NCBI RefSeq assembly: GCF_963678845.1
Contig: NZ_OY787466.1
Location: 682,001 to 746,000, forward strand
Reading direction: 5' to 3'
Length of the DNA: 64,000 nt
Source: an uncultured Bacteroides sp.
GTDB lineage: Bacteria > Bacteroidota > Bacteroidia > Bacteroidales > Bacteroidaceae
Shown here piece by piece: positions 28,626 through 37,067 of this stretch; within the stretch, counting starts at the first letter, position 1, and the number at the start of each line of letters is the position of its first letter. Made by a program: the position numbers and the translations under genes. Under the pieces are notes generated by a model. That model searched no databases, had not been told where the DNA came from, and was given only the letters and a program-made list of their open reading frames with translations.

Positions 28626-31388
28626 ATGAAAAAACTTATTATAATTTTTACGTTAATCAGTTCAGTTGTTAATGCACAGGAAATAGTGCTTAAGAATAAC
28701 TGGTATATTAAAAATTCAATAGAAGTTAATGCGAAGGATAAAGATGTTTCTTCTACTTATTTTCAGCAACAGGACTGGTACAAAACATCAATAGCTTCAA
28801 CTGTATTAAATACTTTCGTGAAAAACGGAGTTTATCCCGACCCAAGAGTGGGGATGAATAATTTCTTGATACCCGATGTTTCCGACTTATTTAATTCTAA
28901 GCATGGACTTTCAAAATACAGCTATTTAAAAGGTGGACAAAATCCCTGGAAAGATCCTTATTGGTATAGAACAGAAGTCATTCTTCCCAAACAATATAAA
29001 GGGAAGAAAATATGGCTTACATTTAAAGGTCTTAATTATAGAGCCGATATTTGGGTTAATGGTCATCTAGTTGCTGACCATAGTCAGGTAGTTGGAATGT
29101 TTCGGCGTTTTAAATTTGATATAACTCCATTTGCTGAAGCTGATAAGAAGAATTGTATTGCAGTTAAAATCTATCAGGTAGACAATCCGGGAACTCCTGA
29201 TCCGGGAACTCAATTTGAGGTATTTGGAAATACACGAGGTCATGCTACTGATATTTTTAAAGATGAAACAATGAAGATGTCTGGCGGGTGGGACTGTGCA
29301 CCTGTGGTCAGAGACCGTAATATGGGTATTTATCAGGATGTAATTATTGATGCTACAGGAGACGTTGCTATTGAAAATCCTTATGTGATAACCACTTTGC
29401 CGATGCATAATACATCCAGAGCGGATATACAATTGAAAACAGAAATCAAAAACACTTCAAATCAAAAGGTAGAAGGAACGCTGACAGCAAAGATTGATTT
29501 ACTAACTGAAATAGAGTTTCCTTCTTATACAAAACATTTGGGAGGGTATATGCCTTCTATTAGGATTTCTAAGAAAGTATCTATTAACCCTGATGAGACA
29601 AAAGAAATTGAATTTGATTCTAAAGACTATCAGGCTCTTTCCGTAGAAAATCCTTATTTATGGTACCCCAATGGATATGGAGAGCAATATCTTCACCATT
29701 TAAAACTAACATTTCAAGCAGAAGGGAAAGTCTCGGATACAAAAGAACTTAATTTTGGAATTCGTGAAATTACGACTGATTTAAAACAAATAGGAGATGA
29801 CTTCGGACGAATATTCTATGTAAACGGCAAACGTGTTTTCTGCAAAGGAGGATGGTTGCAACCAGATGTGTTGTTGAATTCTGACAGAAAAAGGATTTTT
29901 GACGAGGCACGATTATTGGCAGAAGCTAATGTGAATATTGTTGGTAATGAAGATGCGCCTTCTCCTTCAGATGAAACGATTGAAAGTTACGATAAATACG
30001 GTTTGATGTACTGGGAAGTCTTTTTCCAGTGTTGGAGAATGTATCCCGGAACAGAAACGACTCATTATCCTTTAGATCATAATCTGGCTGTTGAAGAGGT
30101 GAAGGATATTATAAAAAGATATCGGAATAGTCCGAGTGTTATAGCATGGTTCACTGCTAATGAGGTCATTGTTGATGAAGATTTATATAACTCTGCAAGA
30201 AAGGTTGTTAAATCATTGGATACAACTCGCCCATTTATACCAACAACAAGTCATGACTGGGATATTGAAAAACTAACTCCATACATGAAAGCAGATTTGC
30301 CAACAGGCACAACTGACGATGGAGCTCCGGATTACAACTGGAATCCGGCATCATATTACTTTAATAAAGTAGAGGAGGTTCATTTGCAGATGTTTCGCAA
30401 TGAATTAGGAGTTCCTTCAATTCCCCTTTATAGCAGTTTACGTAAGTTTATACCTACGGTAGTTTTAGATTCATTTAGAAACAAGAAGAATCCAATATAT
30501 CCTTTGGATAGTATATGGGCTGAACATGGTGCCTGGGATGGACCTAATTATTGTTTCAGATCCTATGATAATGCTATTCGTACATTATATGGTAATCCTG
30601 CAACGGCGCAAGAATATGCTATAAAAGCTCAATATGTGAATGCAGATAGTTACCGGTCTATGTTTGAGGCGGCTAATCACCGGATGTGGGATATCACAAG
30701 TGGAGTAATGCTGTGGAAACTGAATTCATGTTGGCCCGATGTGGGTTGGCAGATCTATGATTGGTATCTGAATCCCAATGCATCGTACTTTTTTGCAAAA
30801 AAAGCGATGGAGCCTATTCATATTCAAATGAATGCAAATAATTTCAGATTATCAGTTATTAACGCTACGCACAAATCTCTGCATGGTTTAATTTTAAATG
30901 CAAAAGTCATAGATAGCAATATGAATACAAAATGGTCATTTACTGATACGCTTTCTGTTGATTCCAATAGCTATAAAGAGAGCCGTACTATTCCTAAGAT
31001 TAACAATATTACTCCAATTTATTTTGTTAAGCTTGAGCTGAAAGATAATTCAGGACACTTGATCTCTGATAATATATATTGGCATTGCTCTCAGCATGAA
31101 GATTTCTCTCCGCTTACCGTTTTGCCAAAAGTTAAATTGAACCAGAACGTTGACATTAAAGAAACAGATAAGGAATATAAAATAACTCTGAATTTAAATA
31201 ATAGAACAAAGCAACTTTCGTTCTTTAATCATTTGATTCTTCGTAATCCTATTACTCACCAGGAGGTGTTACCCGTTTTTTGGAGTGATAACTTTGTTAC
31301 CCTTTTCCCTGATGAAGATAAAATTGTTACTGCAGTAGTTGCAAAAGCGGATATGAATGGTCAGAGACCGATTGTTGATATAGAATAA
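28626..31388 (+). CDS. GH2 family exo-glycosidase (exo-beta-glucosaminidase/mannosidase-like)
   Basis: A 920-aa secreted enzyme; the signal peptide ends at VVNA. The jelly-roll sugar-binding domain (about 20-245; DPYWYRTEVILP, LNYRADIWVNGH) is followed by Ig-like domain(s) (about 250-380), a GH2 barrel, and further Ig-like domains from about 720. The general acid/base is in WFTANEVIVDE (Glu513) and the nucleophile is in MFRNELGVPS (Glu593). PYWYRTEVILP, the GGWDCAPVVRDRNMGIYQDV stretch and overall length resemble exo-beta-glucosaminidase or beta-mannosidase GH2 members more than beta-galactosidases. Together with the ROK kinase and SIS isomerase, an amino-sugar end product is plausible. Confidence 0.88.
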   Translation: MKKLIIIFTLISSVVNAQEIVLKNNWYIKNSIEVNAKDKDVSSTYFQQQDWYKTSIASTVLNTFVKNGVYPDPRVGMNNFLIPDVSDLFNSKHGLSKYSYLKGGQNPWKDPYWYRTEVILPKQYKGKKIWLTFKGLNYRADIWVNGHLVADHSQVVGMFRRFKFDITPFAEADKKNCIAVKIYQVDNPGTPDPGTQFEVFGNTRGHATDIFKDETMKMSGGWDCAPVVRDRNMGIYQDVIIDATGDVAIENPYVITTLPMHNTSRADIQLKTEIKNTSNQKVEGTLTAKIDLLTEIEFPSYTKHLGGYMPSIRISKKVSINPDETKEIEFDSKDYQALSVENPYLWYPNGYGEQYLHHLKLTFQAEGKVSDTKELNFGIREITTDLKQIGDDFGRIFYVNGKRVFCKGGWLQPDVLLNSDRKRIFDEARLLAEANVNIVGNEDAPSPSDETIESYDKYGLMYWEVFFQCWRMYPGTETTHYPLDHNLAVEEVKDIIKRYRNSPSVIAWFTANEVIVDEDLYNSARKVVKSLDTTRPFIPTTSHDWDIEKLTPYMKADLPTGTTDDGAPDYNWNPASYYFNKVEEVHLQMFRNELGVPSIPLYSSLRKFIPTVVLDSFRNKKNPIYPLDSIWAEHGAWDGPNYCFRSYDNAIRTLYGNPATAQEYAIKAQYVNADSYRSMFEAANHRMWDITSGVMLWKLNSCWPDVGWQIYDWYLNPNASYFFAKKAMEPIHIQMNANNFRLSVINATHKSLHGLILNAKVIDSNMNTKWSFTDTLSVDSNSYKESRTIPKINNITPIYFVKLELKDNSGHLISDNIYWHCSQHEDFSPLTVLPKVKLNQNVDIKETDKEYKITLNLNNRTKQLSFFNHLILRNPITHQEVLPVFWSDNFVTLFPDEDKIVTAVVAKADMNGQRPIVDIE

Positions 31389-31405
31389 CTAATCAAAATA
31401 TTGCT

Positions 31406-32461
31406 ATGGATAGACGTAATTTCTTAAAAACCTGTGGACTGACATCTGCATCATTATTAATAGGTAGTGATGCATTTGCCAATCCATTTTCTGAATGGAA
31501 AAGGACTCCTCAGATTAAACCAATAATGGGCTCTTGGTTTGAATTTACTCACGGATATGCCCCAGAGGGTAAATATTGGAATTCTGTATTACCTCAATTT
31601 ACAGAAGCACAATGGAAAGCAAAGGTTTGGGAGATAAGTGAAACCGGTATGCAGTATCTAGTCTTGATGGCTGTGGCCAATGCTGGAAAAACATTCTATC
31701 CTTCAAAACTTCAACCTCAATATGATTATGCTTGTAGTGATCCATTGGAAGCTATTTTATCAGCAGCCGATGAATGCGGAATTAAATTTTTTGTCAGCAA
31801 TGATTTTTGGGGTAACTGGGAAGATGGAAATAAACTGATGACAGATTCAGACGTTCTGAAGTTACGTGAAACTGCTATGGAGGAGATTGCAGAAAAGTAT
31901 TCTCATCATAAAAGTTTCTATGGATGGTATTATCCCAATGAGTCCGGGCTGTGGAATACTATTGATGAGACTACTATAAACTATGTGAACCGATGCAATA
32001 AAGTTGCAAAGGAATTAACTCCTCATTCTGTTAATCTGATAGCTCCGTATGGAACAAAATCAATTCGTTTAGACGATAACTACGTGCGGCAACTAGAAAA
32101 ACTTGATGTTGATATTATTGCTTATCAAGATGAAATAGGAGTAAAGAAAACCAAGGTTGGATATGCCGGGAAGTACTACGAAGGCTTATATAAAGCTCAT
32201 GCCAAAGCTGGTAGGGCTAGGTTATGGGCCGATATGGAAATTTTTGAATTTGAATACGATGTGTATAAAAGTGCTTTGGTTCCTGCTGATTTTAACAGAA
32301 TATTAAAGCAAATGGAGGATATTTCTCCTTTTGTTGAAAATATTTTGGTTTATCAATATATGGGTATTATGAATAAACCGGGATCTTCAGCTTTTGTTGG
32401 TCATCCAGGTTCAACAAAGCTGTATACCGATTATATGGATTGGCTTAAAGCTCAGGAATAG
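31406..32461 (+). CDS. DUF4434-like TIM-barrel protein, copy 3 (close paralogue of copy 1)
   Basis: A 351-aa exported protein with leader MDRRNFLKTCGLTSAS. It aligns without gaps to the protein at 4930 through residue ~280: KPIMGSWFEF, FTEAQWKAKVWEISE, SDPLEAILSAADECGIKFF, FYGWYYPNES (Glu179), IIAYQD (241-242) and WADMEIF (Glu278). This near-duplicate at the other end of the region suggests gene duplication within the locus. It lies 17 bp after the GH2 gene, so it is probably in the same operon. Confidence 0.74.
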   Translation: MDRRNFLKTCGLTSASLLIGSDAFANPFSEWKRTPQIKPIMGSWFEFTHGYAPEGKYWNSVLPQFTEAQWKAKVWEISETGMQYLVLMAVANAGKTFYPSKLQPQYDYACSDPLEAILSAADECGIKFFVSNDFWGNWEDGNKLMTDSDVLKLRETAMEEIAEKYSHHKSFYGWYYPNESGLWNTIDETTINYVNRCNKVAKELTPHSVNLIAPYGTKSIRLDDNYVRQLEKLDVDIIAYQDEIGVKKTKVGYAGKYYEGLYKAHAKAGRARLWADMEIFEFEYDVYKSALVPADFNRILKQMEDISPFVENILVYQYMGIMNKPGSSAFVGHPGSTKLYTDYMDWLKAQE

Positions 32462-32489
32462 TCGTATAACTAATTTAATACGCTAAAAG

Positions 32490-33428
32490 ATGAAAACTAA
32501 TAGAAAAATATTTTTATTACTATTTTTGTTCGTAACAGTCTGTTCTTTTTCACAGAATAAATGGACTACTCTTAGAATTTCGGATACTTATTCTCCTAAA
32601 AATGATATCAGAGCCATTCAATTTGATAAGGGTGGCATTCTGTGGGTAGGTACCTGGTGTGGATTATATAAAATGATTGATACTAAATGGCAACTGGCAG
32701 GACCTCCAAATACTTACATTCAAACTCTTTATATTGATCATAAGGATACAAAGTGGACAGGAGTTCTGGGAGGTGGTCTTTGTAAAAGTGATGATGGTGT
32801 GTCCTGGACTGCGATAAAAGAAATTCAACCTGCTGGTGAGGTAAACATTATTAGTACAGACAGCAAAGGTACTCTTTGGTTTGGCGATTGGAGTTGTGGT
32901 GTGTTTTCCTTTAAAAATAGTAAATGGACTTCATATAAGTCGGAGCAAATAAGTTTGGGAGATAATACGGTGACTTCAATTGCGTGTGATTCTAAAAATA
33001 ATAAATGGTTTGGAACTTATCATGGCGTTACAGCCTACAATGAATTGACAGGTTCTAAATTATATAACAGAGAAAATAGTAAGTTACCGGCCAATGATGT
33101 TTATTCATTATGCGCAGATTCAAAAAATAACATTTGGATTGGCACAACAAATGGTTTAGCCTTGTTTAATGGAAAGAGCTGGACTATATATAAAAAAGAG
33201 AATGCAGGTTTACCATCTAATCTTATACTTAGTGTAGCAGAAGATCAGAAAGGATTTATCTGGGTTGGAACAGATAAAGGAGTCAGCCTTTTCTATGGAA
33301 AGAAATGGATCACTTATACTGTTGAGAATAGCCCATTGGTCGATAACAGAGTACAAACTATAAAAGTACATCAAAACAAAATTTATATTGGAACCGGTAA
33401 AGGTATCTCTATTGTAGAATGTAACTAA
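32490..33428 (+). CDS. Secreted seven-bladed propeller protein (reg_prop repeats)
   Basis: A 312-aa exported protein with signal peptide MKTNRKIFLLLFLFVTVCSFS. It consists almost wholly of seven repeats with a [W/Y]xG core: ILWVGTWCGLYK, TKWTGVLGGGLCKS, TLWFGDWSCGVFSF, NKWFGTYHGVTAYN, NIWIGTTNGLALFN, FIWVGTDKGVSLFY and KIYIGTGKGISIVE. These match the two-component regulator propeller found in the periplasmic sensors of hybrid two-component systems. This protein has no membrane anchor, kinase or DNA-binding part. It may be a glycan-binding accessory protein or a detached sensor module. It lies between DUF4434 copies 3 and 5. Confidence 0.82.
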   Translation: MKTNRKIFLLLFLFVTVCSFSQNKWTTLRISDTYSPKNDIRAIQFDKGGILWVGTWCGLYKMIDTKWQLAGPPNTYIQTLYIDHKDTKWTGVLGGGLCKSDDGVSWTAIKEIQPAGEVNIISTDSKGTLWFGDWSCGVFSFKNSKWTSYKSEQISLGDNTVTSIACDSKNNKWFGTYHGVTAYNELTGSKLYNRENSKLPANDVYSLCADSKNNIWIGTTNGLALFNGKSWTIYKKENAGLPSNLILSVAEDQKGFIWVGTDKGVSLFYGKKWITYTVENSPLVDNRVQTIKVHQNKIYIGTGKGISIVECN

Positions 33429-33439
33429 ACCTATAGAAG

Positions 33440-34846
33440 ATGATTATAGATAATAGTATATCACAATTTAGTAAAAAGAGCTCGTTCAAACATTTAATAA
33501 GTATAAGTACTTTATTAATTGTTTGTTTAATTAGTGTGTTTGCTATTTCTTGTTCATCCCCTAATGATGAAAAGACAAATCCATCGCCTAATGATTCAAT
33601 AGACATTCCTGATTCAAAAAAAGCAATCGTTGATGGAACATTTATTCCCTATTACTTGATAGCGGATTGGGATGATAATCGTTGGGCACTCGAACTAACA
33701 AATCTCAAGAAACTTGGTATGCATTACCTGATTCTTTCACCAACAGTTATTACAGATAAGAATAATGTAACGCGAACTATTTATCCAAGCGACTATGCTC
33801 CGTCTTATTACACAAAAGATGTAGTAGAAAACTGTCTTAGAAATGCATCGAAGTTTGGCTTTAAAGTTTTTGTAGGTTTAAATTCTAATGAAAAATGGTG
33901 GTCGTGGTGGTCAGATAACACGGAAGACTGGCTGTTTAAACAAATGGAGTTTGGCAATAAGATAGCCAAAGAATTAGTTGACAAATATAAAAGCCGTTAT
34001 CCGGATACGTTGTACGGATGGTACTGGGATTGGGAAATTGATAATCTCAATTACACAACTTACAACCGCCAGCTATCTCTTATCAATGCTTTAAATATAA
34101 ACATAGATTATTTGAATAATCTTACTCCCCAAATGCCGGTTATGCTATCTCCTTTTATGAATTACAAGGTAGGAGATAATGCCTTTAATTACCGAAAAAT
34201 GTGGGAGAAAGTGTTTGCGGGAGTTCATTTCAGGAAGGGAGACATCTTCTGTCCGCAAGATTGTATGGGAGCTGGCGGATTAACTACTGATAATGCCGGA
34301 GAGTGGTTTAAGCAGTTGGCCGAAGCTGTAAAAACCAAGCCTGGATTGTTATTCTGGTCTAATGCCGAGAACTTTGATCAACGCTTCTGGATATCTGCTA
34401 CCTTAGACCGTTTCATTAACCAGCTTCAGATAGTAAAGCCATACGTAAGTAACTATGTTTCCTTTACTTATAGCTATTATTATAGCCCTTACAAGGTTAA
34501 TAAGTCCTTTGATGAGGCATACTCATACTATGTTTTAAATGGTTCTTTACCATATCTTTCGATCCCTTCTCCAGTGGAAAATCTCACAATAAAATTAGAT
34601 GAATCCAATACGATTAACCTAATTTGGAATGCCCCTTACGACAAAGACAATATAGTTGGCTTTCAAGTCTTCCGGGATGATAATTTGATTGCAAATTATC
34701 AGTATAACATGTATCAGAATTGCCAAACAACTTATGCTGAGAACGAAAGGCTAGTTGCTGGAGTATATAAATATAGTGTGTGTTCTTATAATGCTATTGG
34801 TAAATGTTCATCCAAATGTAATGTGCAATATATCATAAATCCATAA
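33440..34846 (+). CDS. DUF4434-like barrel + FN3 lipoprotein, copy 5
   Basis: A 468-aa surface lipoprotein. After an N-terminal stretch the lipobox FAISC puts the acylated Cys at 38. The barrel (about 62-375) has VDGTFIPYYLIADWDDNRW, LYGWYWDWE (Glu199), CPQD (271-274) and WSNAE (Glu310); the last ~90 residues are FN3-like. It is a clear paralogue of the C-terminal two thirds of the fusion protein at 16606, but without the phosphoesterase. It begins 12 bp after the propeller gene and is the last + strand gene before a convergent exporter. Confidence 0.8.
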   Translation: MIIDNSISQFSKKSSFKHLISISTLLIVCLISVFAISCSSPNDEKTNPSPNDSIDIPDSKKAIVDGTFIPYYLIADWDDNRWALELTNLKKLGMHYLILSPTVITDKNNVTRTIYPSDYAPSYYTKDVVENCLRNASKFGFKVFVGLNSNEKWWSWWSDNTEDWLFKQMEFGNKIAKELVDKYKSRYPDTLYGWYWDWEIDNLNYTTYNRQLSLINALNINIDYLNNLTPQMPVMLSPFMNYKVGDNAFNYRKMWEKVFAGVHFRKGDIFCPQDCMGAGGLTTDNAGEWFKQLAEAVKTKPGLLFWSNAENFDQRFWISATLDRFINQLQIVKPYVSNYVSFTYSYYYSPYKVNKSFDEAYSYYVLNGSLPYLSIPSPVENLTIKLDESNTINLIWNAPYDKDNIVGFQVFRDDNLIANYQYNMYQNCQTTYAENERLVAGVYKYSVCSYNAIGKCSSKCNVQYIINP

Positions 34847-34933
34847 TAGTCAGCTTTTAAAAACTTTTTCAATCGATATTGTTTGTTAGTGCGTATATTA
34901 TGAATGCATATTTCTATTAAAAAATGAGACTTA

Positions 34934-36340
34934 CTACTTTCCTGAATTTAAAACTGTTGGTGATGGCTGCGATAACCGCAGACAACTCACTACAGCTGCA
35001 ACTATAGCAAATGTTCCGGCAAGCAACAATGCAGCCTGAGTGCTATTCTCCGGGACCAGCGTAAACATCATTGCTGCAAGTGTTGCACCAAGAGTTTGTC
35101 CCAGTAGGCGGGCAGTTCCCAGCATACCGCTTGCCCCTCCACTTCTGTGCTGCGGAGCAGAGGAAATAATAGTACTGTTATTGGGCGATTGAAATAATCC
35201 GAATCCAGCTCCGCACAGAACCATTCGCCATATTATATCCAGTCTTGTTGGGTTATCAGGCAGAAAAGAGAGTAGGAGCAGCCCGGCAGCAAAGATTGCC
35301 AGACCTATCCCTCCAAGGATTCCGGCATGAACACGTTCTACCAGGCGACCGGCGATGGGGGCAACTACTATAATTGCCAAAGGCCACGGAGTAAGCAATA
35401 TACCAATCTCGGAACTATCATATCCCAGTGTGTTCTGGAAAAAGAATGGAAGTGAAACCGTAGCTAGCATCTGAGCAGTAAATGAGCAAATAGAGGTTCC
35501 TATAGATAATGTAAATATAGGAATACGAAGCAGATCAACGGGTAACAGGGGGTTTTTCTGCTTCAGTTGTCTTCGGATAAAGAAAAATCCCACAATTAAT
35601 AGTGCAATAAGTTCCATAACAATGAAATGCAATTGCTGTTCGTGAGTGATTCCCTCCAAAGTAAAAATCAGCAAAGCAAAAGTCACTGCATTAGCAATAC
35701 TGCTAAGATAGTCAAACTTACGCTCGCCGGTTTTTTGCGGATTATATGGCAAATGCCTGAATGCAATATATAAAGCCAGTATACCGATAGGTATGTTTAT
35801 GGCAAACAACCAGTTCCAGTGTGCAAATGCCAGAATCAACGAAGCTACGGTAGGTCCCACTGCCAGAGAAAAAGCAACAACCAGTGCATTTATTCCCATT
35901 CCCCTTCCTATATAACGTTTCGGATAGATTATTCTCAGCAAGGCTGTGTTTACGCTGGTAATTGCTGCGGCACCAAATCCCTGTGAAACACGAGCCAGCG
36001 TTAATGTGACGAAAGAATCGGAAAGAGCACAAGCCAATGATGAACAAGTGAATAGAATAAGCCCGAAAATATATACTTTGCGATAACCGAAAATATCTCC
36101 CAAAGAAGAAAAAGACAAAAGTGTGATTGTTATTGCCAACTGATAAGCATTTACTACCCAAATAACATTTGTGGGCGAAGTATTCAGGTCTTGGGCAATA
36201 GTTGGCAGTGCTACATTAGCAATGGTACCGTCAAGTACAGAAACCGACACGCCAAGTGCTATGGCCAAAATAGCCCAATATCGCTTGGGGATAGGTAGTC
36301 CATCTGTTTTTTTTTCTATATAGTTTTGATCTTTAGTCAT
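34934..36340 (-). CDS. MFS drug exporter, DHA2 (14-TM) family
   Basis: A 468-aa inner-membrane protein of the EmrB/QacA type, predicted to export drugs or toxic compounds by proton antiport. LGVSVSVLDGTIANVALPTIAQDL (helix 1, motif D1) is followed by WVVNAYQLA, SLGDIFGYRKVY (motif A) and LARVSQGFGAAAITSVNTALL (motif C region). It has about 14 hydrophobic segments. There is no adaptor or outer-membrane partner beside it. It converges on the glycan region and is not obviously related to it. A candidate -7 element (TACTTTTC) lies upstream on the minus strand. Confidence 0.93.
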   Translation of the reverse strand: MTKDQNYIEKKTDGLPIPKRYWAILAIALGVSVSVLDGTIANVALPTIAQDLNTSPTNVIWVVNAYQLAITITLLSFSSLGDIFGYRKVYIFGLILFTCSSLACALSDSFVTLTLARVSQGFGAAAITSVNTALLRIIYPKRYIGRGMGINALVVAFSLAVGPTVASLILAFAHWNWLFAINIPIGILALYIAFRHLPYNPQKTGERKFDYLSSIANAVTFALLIFTLEGITHEQQLHFIVMELIALLIVGFFFIRRQLKQKNPLLPVDLLRIPIFTLSIGTSICSFTAQMLATVSLPFFFQNTLGYDSSEIGILLTPWPLAIIVVAPIAGRLVERVHAGILGGIGLAIFAAGLLLLSFLPDNPTRLDIIWRMVLCGAGFGLFQSPNNSTIISSAPQHRSGGASGMLGTARLLGQTLGATLAAMMFTLVPENSTQAALLLAGTFAIVAAVVSCLRLSQPSPTVLNSGK

Positions 36341-36391
36341 AATACAAAAGGAACAAATTTTGGGAGAAAAGTATCAGGATCAATGTAAAAT

Positions 36392-36429
36392 AAAAAAAGG
36401 CCATCATCGCTCAATTGCGAAGAAAGCCC
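36392..36429 (-). terminator. Terminator of the 49-aa gene
   Basis: Read on the minus strand, GGGC...CGC-aattga-GCG...GGCC forms a bulged stem followed by seven T (plus-strand A run at 36392-36398). It lies between the small gene and the exporter, both on the minus strand, and so separates them. Confidence 0.55.
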
Positions 36430-36465
36430 AATCTATCATTAAAAAACTACTCTCTAAAGTTTGTG

Positions 36466-36615
36466 TTATGCTTCTGCTAAAGTTTGTTTTTTGATTAACT
36501 TTTGCAATTTAGCATTTAAAGTCTGGCACATTGTACCTTTACCTGCAGCTTGGTATCTTTTAATCTGATACTGAAGCATTGAAATTTCATCGATTCTTTT
36601 TTTCATAATTTTCAT
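36466..36615 (-). CDS. Small basic 49-aa protein, function unknown
   Basis: The minus strand encodes MKIMKKRIDEISML, then a Gln/Lys-rich middle (QYQIKRYQAAGKG), then MCQTLNAKLQKLIKKQ and a short acidic end, terminated by TAA. It is not a shadow of another gene. It has its own TATCTTTG -7 element upstream (36673-36680) and a terminator downstream. It is helix-prone and highly charged, with no signal peptide or membrane segment. A second in-frame ATG 9 nt downstream could be the true start (MKKRIDEI). Small conserved proteins of this style occur in Bacteroides, but I cannot name the family. Confidence 0.6.
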   Translation of the reverse strand: MKIMKKRIDEISMLQYQIKRYQAAGKGTMCQTLNAKLQKLIKKQTLAEA

Positions 36616-36672
36616 CTTTTGTGCTTACCACATTTTGATAAGCGGTTTTACTTTTTCTTTCTTTTTACGCTG

Positions 36673-36680
36673 CAAAGATA
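36673..36680 (-). promoter_or_regulatory. -7 promoter element for the 49-aa gene
   Basis: The minus strand reads TATCTTTG, a perfect TAnnTTTG, 57 bp upstream of the small gene's first ATG. No TTTG is seen at -33. Confidence 0.55.
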
Positions 36681-36727
36681 CGAGCTTTAATTGAATAATA
36701 TGTTTTATAACATGTAAAAAGTGTAAA

Positions 36728-36759
36728 TTTGCTCTGTATTTAACAATTATTTATGTTTT
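36728..36759 (+). promoter_or_regulatory. Promoter of the structured RNA (TTTG-N20-TATGTTTT)
   Basis: TTTG lies at 36728-36731, then a 20-bp spacer, then TATGTTTT at 36752-36759, one mismatch from TAnnTTTG. The predicted start is near 36766, immediately before the structured segment. Confidence 0.5.
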
Positions 36760-36765
36760 AACGGG

Positions 36766-36960
36766 AATCTTAAGGCTCTAGTTACTAAAATATGATGTAG
36801 AGATGTGCTGTTCACGGGCAATTCTTATTTCAGGAACCACAGATGGTGCCGGGCTTGGAGTTCCTAACTCTCTGGAACCTATGCTCCAAAAGCCTCAGCT
36901 TTCTCACCTTACCCGCAAAAAATCGTATATTGGGTTGATACTTAATAGAACATTTCCATT
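36766..36960 (+). ncRNA. Candidate structured small RNA, possibly 6S RNA
   Basis: A GC-richer non-coding segment in an AT-rich gap. Nested pairings can be drawn: an apical stem GGCTTGGAG with CTCCAA-AA-GCC enclosing TTCC/GGAA, then GGTG with CACC, then CGGGCAA with TTACCCG, then AATATG with TATATT near the ends. Unpaired internal loops lie between them. A long rod with a central bubble, ~190 nt long and with its own promoter, is the 6S RNA architecture. The identification rests on shape only; another housekeeping or regulatory RNA is possible. Confidence 0.4.
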
Positions 36961-36990
36961 AATAGTCTGATTTGAATTACAAATAATCCC

Positions 36991-36998
36991 TATATTTG
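36991..36998 (+). promoter_or_regulatory. -7 promoter element (TATATTTG)
   Basis: A perfect TAnnTTTG, with a TTTG 16 bp upstream (36971-36974), closer than the usual ~20 bp. It would start transcription just before the perfect hairpin at 37009 and drive the gene at 37068. Confidence 0.55.
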
Positions 36999-37008
36999 TG
37001 CTAAACCT

Positions 37009-37043
37009 AAAGTCACTTATTTCTTAAGTAAATAAGTGACTTT
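37009..37043 (+). repeat. Perfect 14-bp hairpin at the 5' end of a transcript
   Basis: The arm at 37009-37022 (AAAGTCACTTATTT) is exactly complementary to the arm at 37030-37043, with loop CTTAAGT. No T tract follows. Being within ~10 nt of the predicted transcription start and 24 nt before the ATG at 37068, it could be an operator or a 5' mRNA-stabilising structure. Confidence 0.7.
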
Positions 37044-37067
37044 GGTATTCAAAGAAAGACAAATACT

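Larger units (their letters stand above)
36616..37067. other. Intergenic region with divergent promoters and a structured RNA
   Basis: This ~450-bp gap holds the minus-strand promoter of the 49-aa gene, a + strand promoter at 36728-36759, a candidate 6S-like RNA (about 36766-36960), a second + strand -7 element (36991-36998) and a perfect hairpin (37009-37043). No protein-coding frame is supported. Confidence 0.55.

Noticed and set aside
34847..34933. Possible terminator between the convergent FN3 lipoprotein and exporter genes
   Set aside because: No stem longer than a few pairs could be found in the 87 bp.
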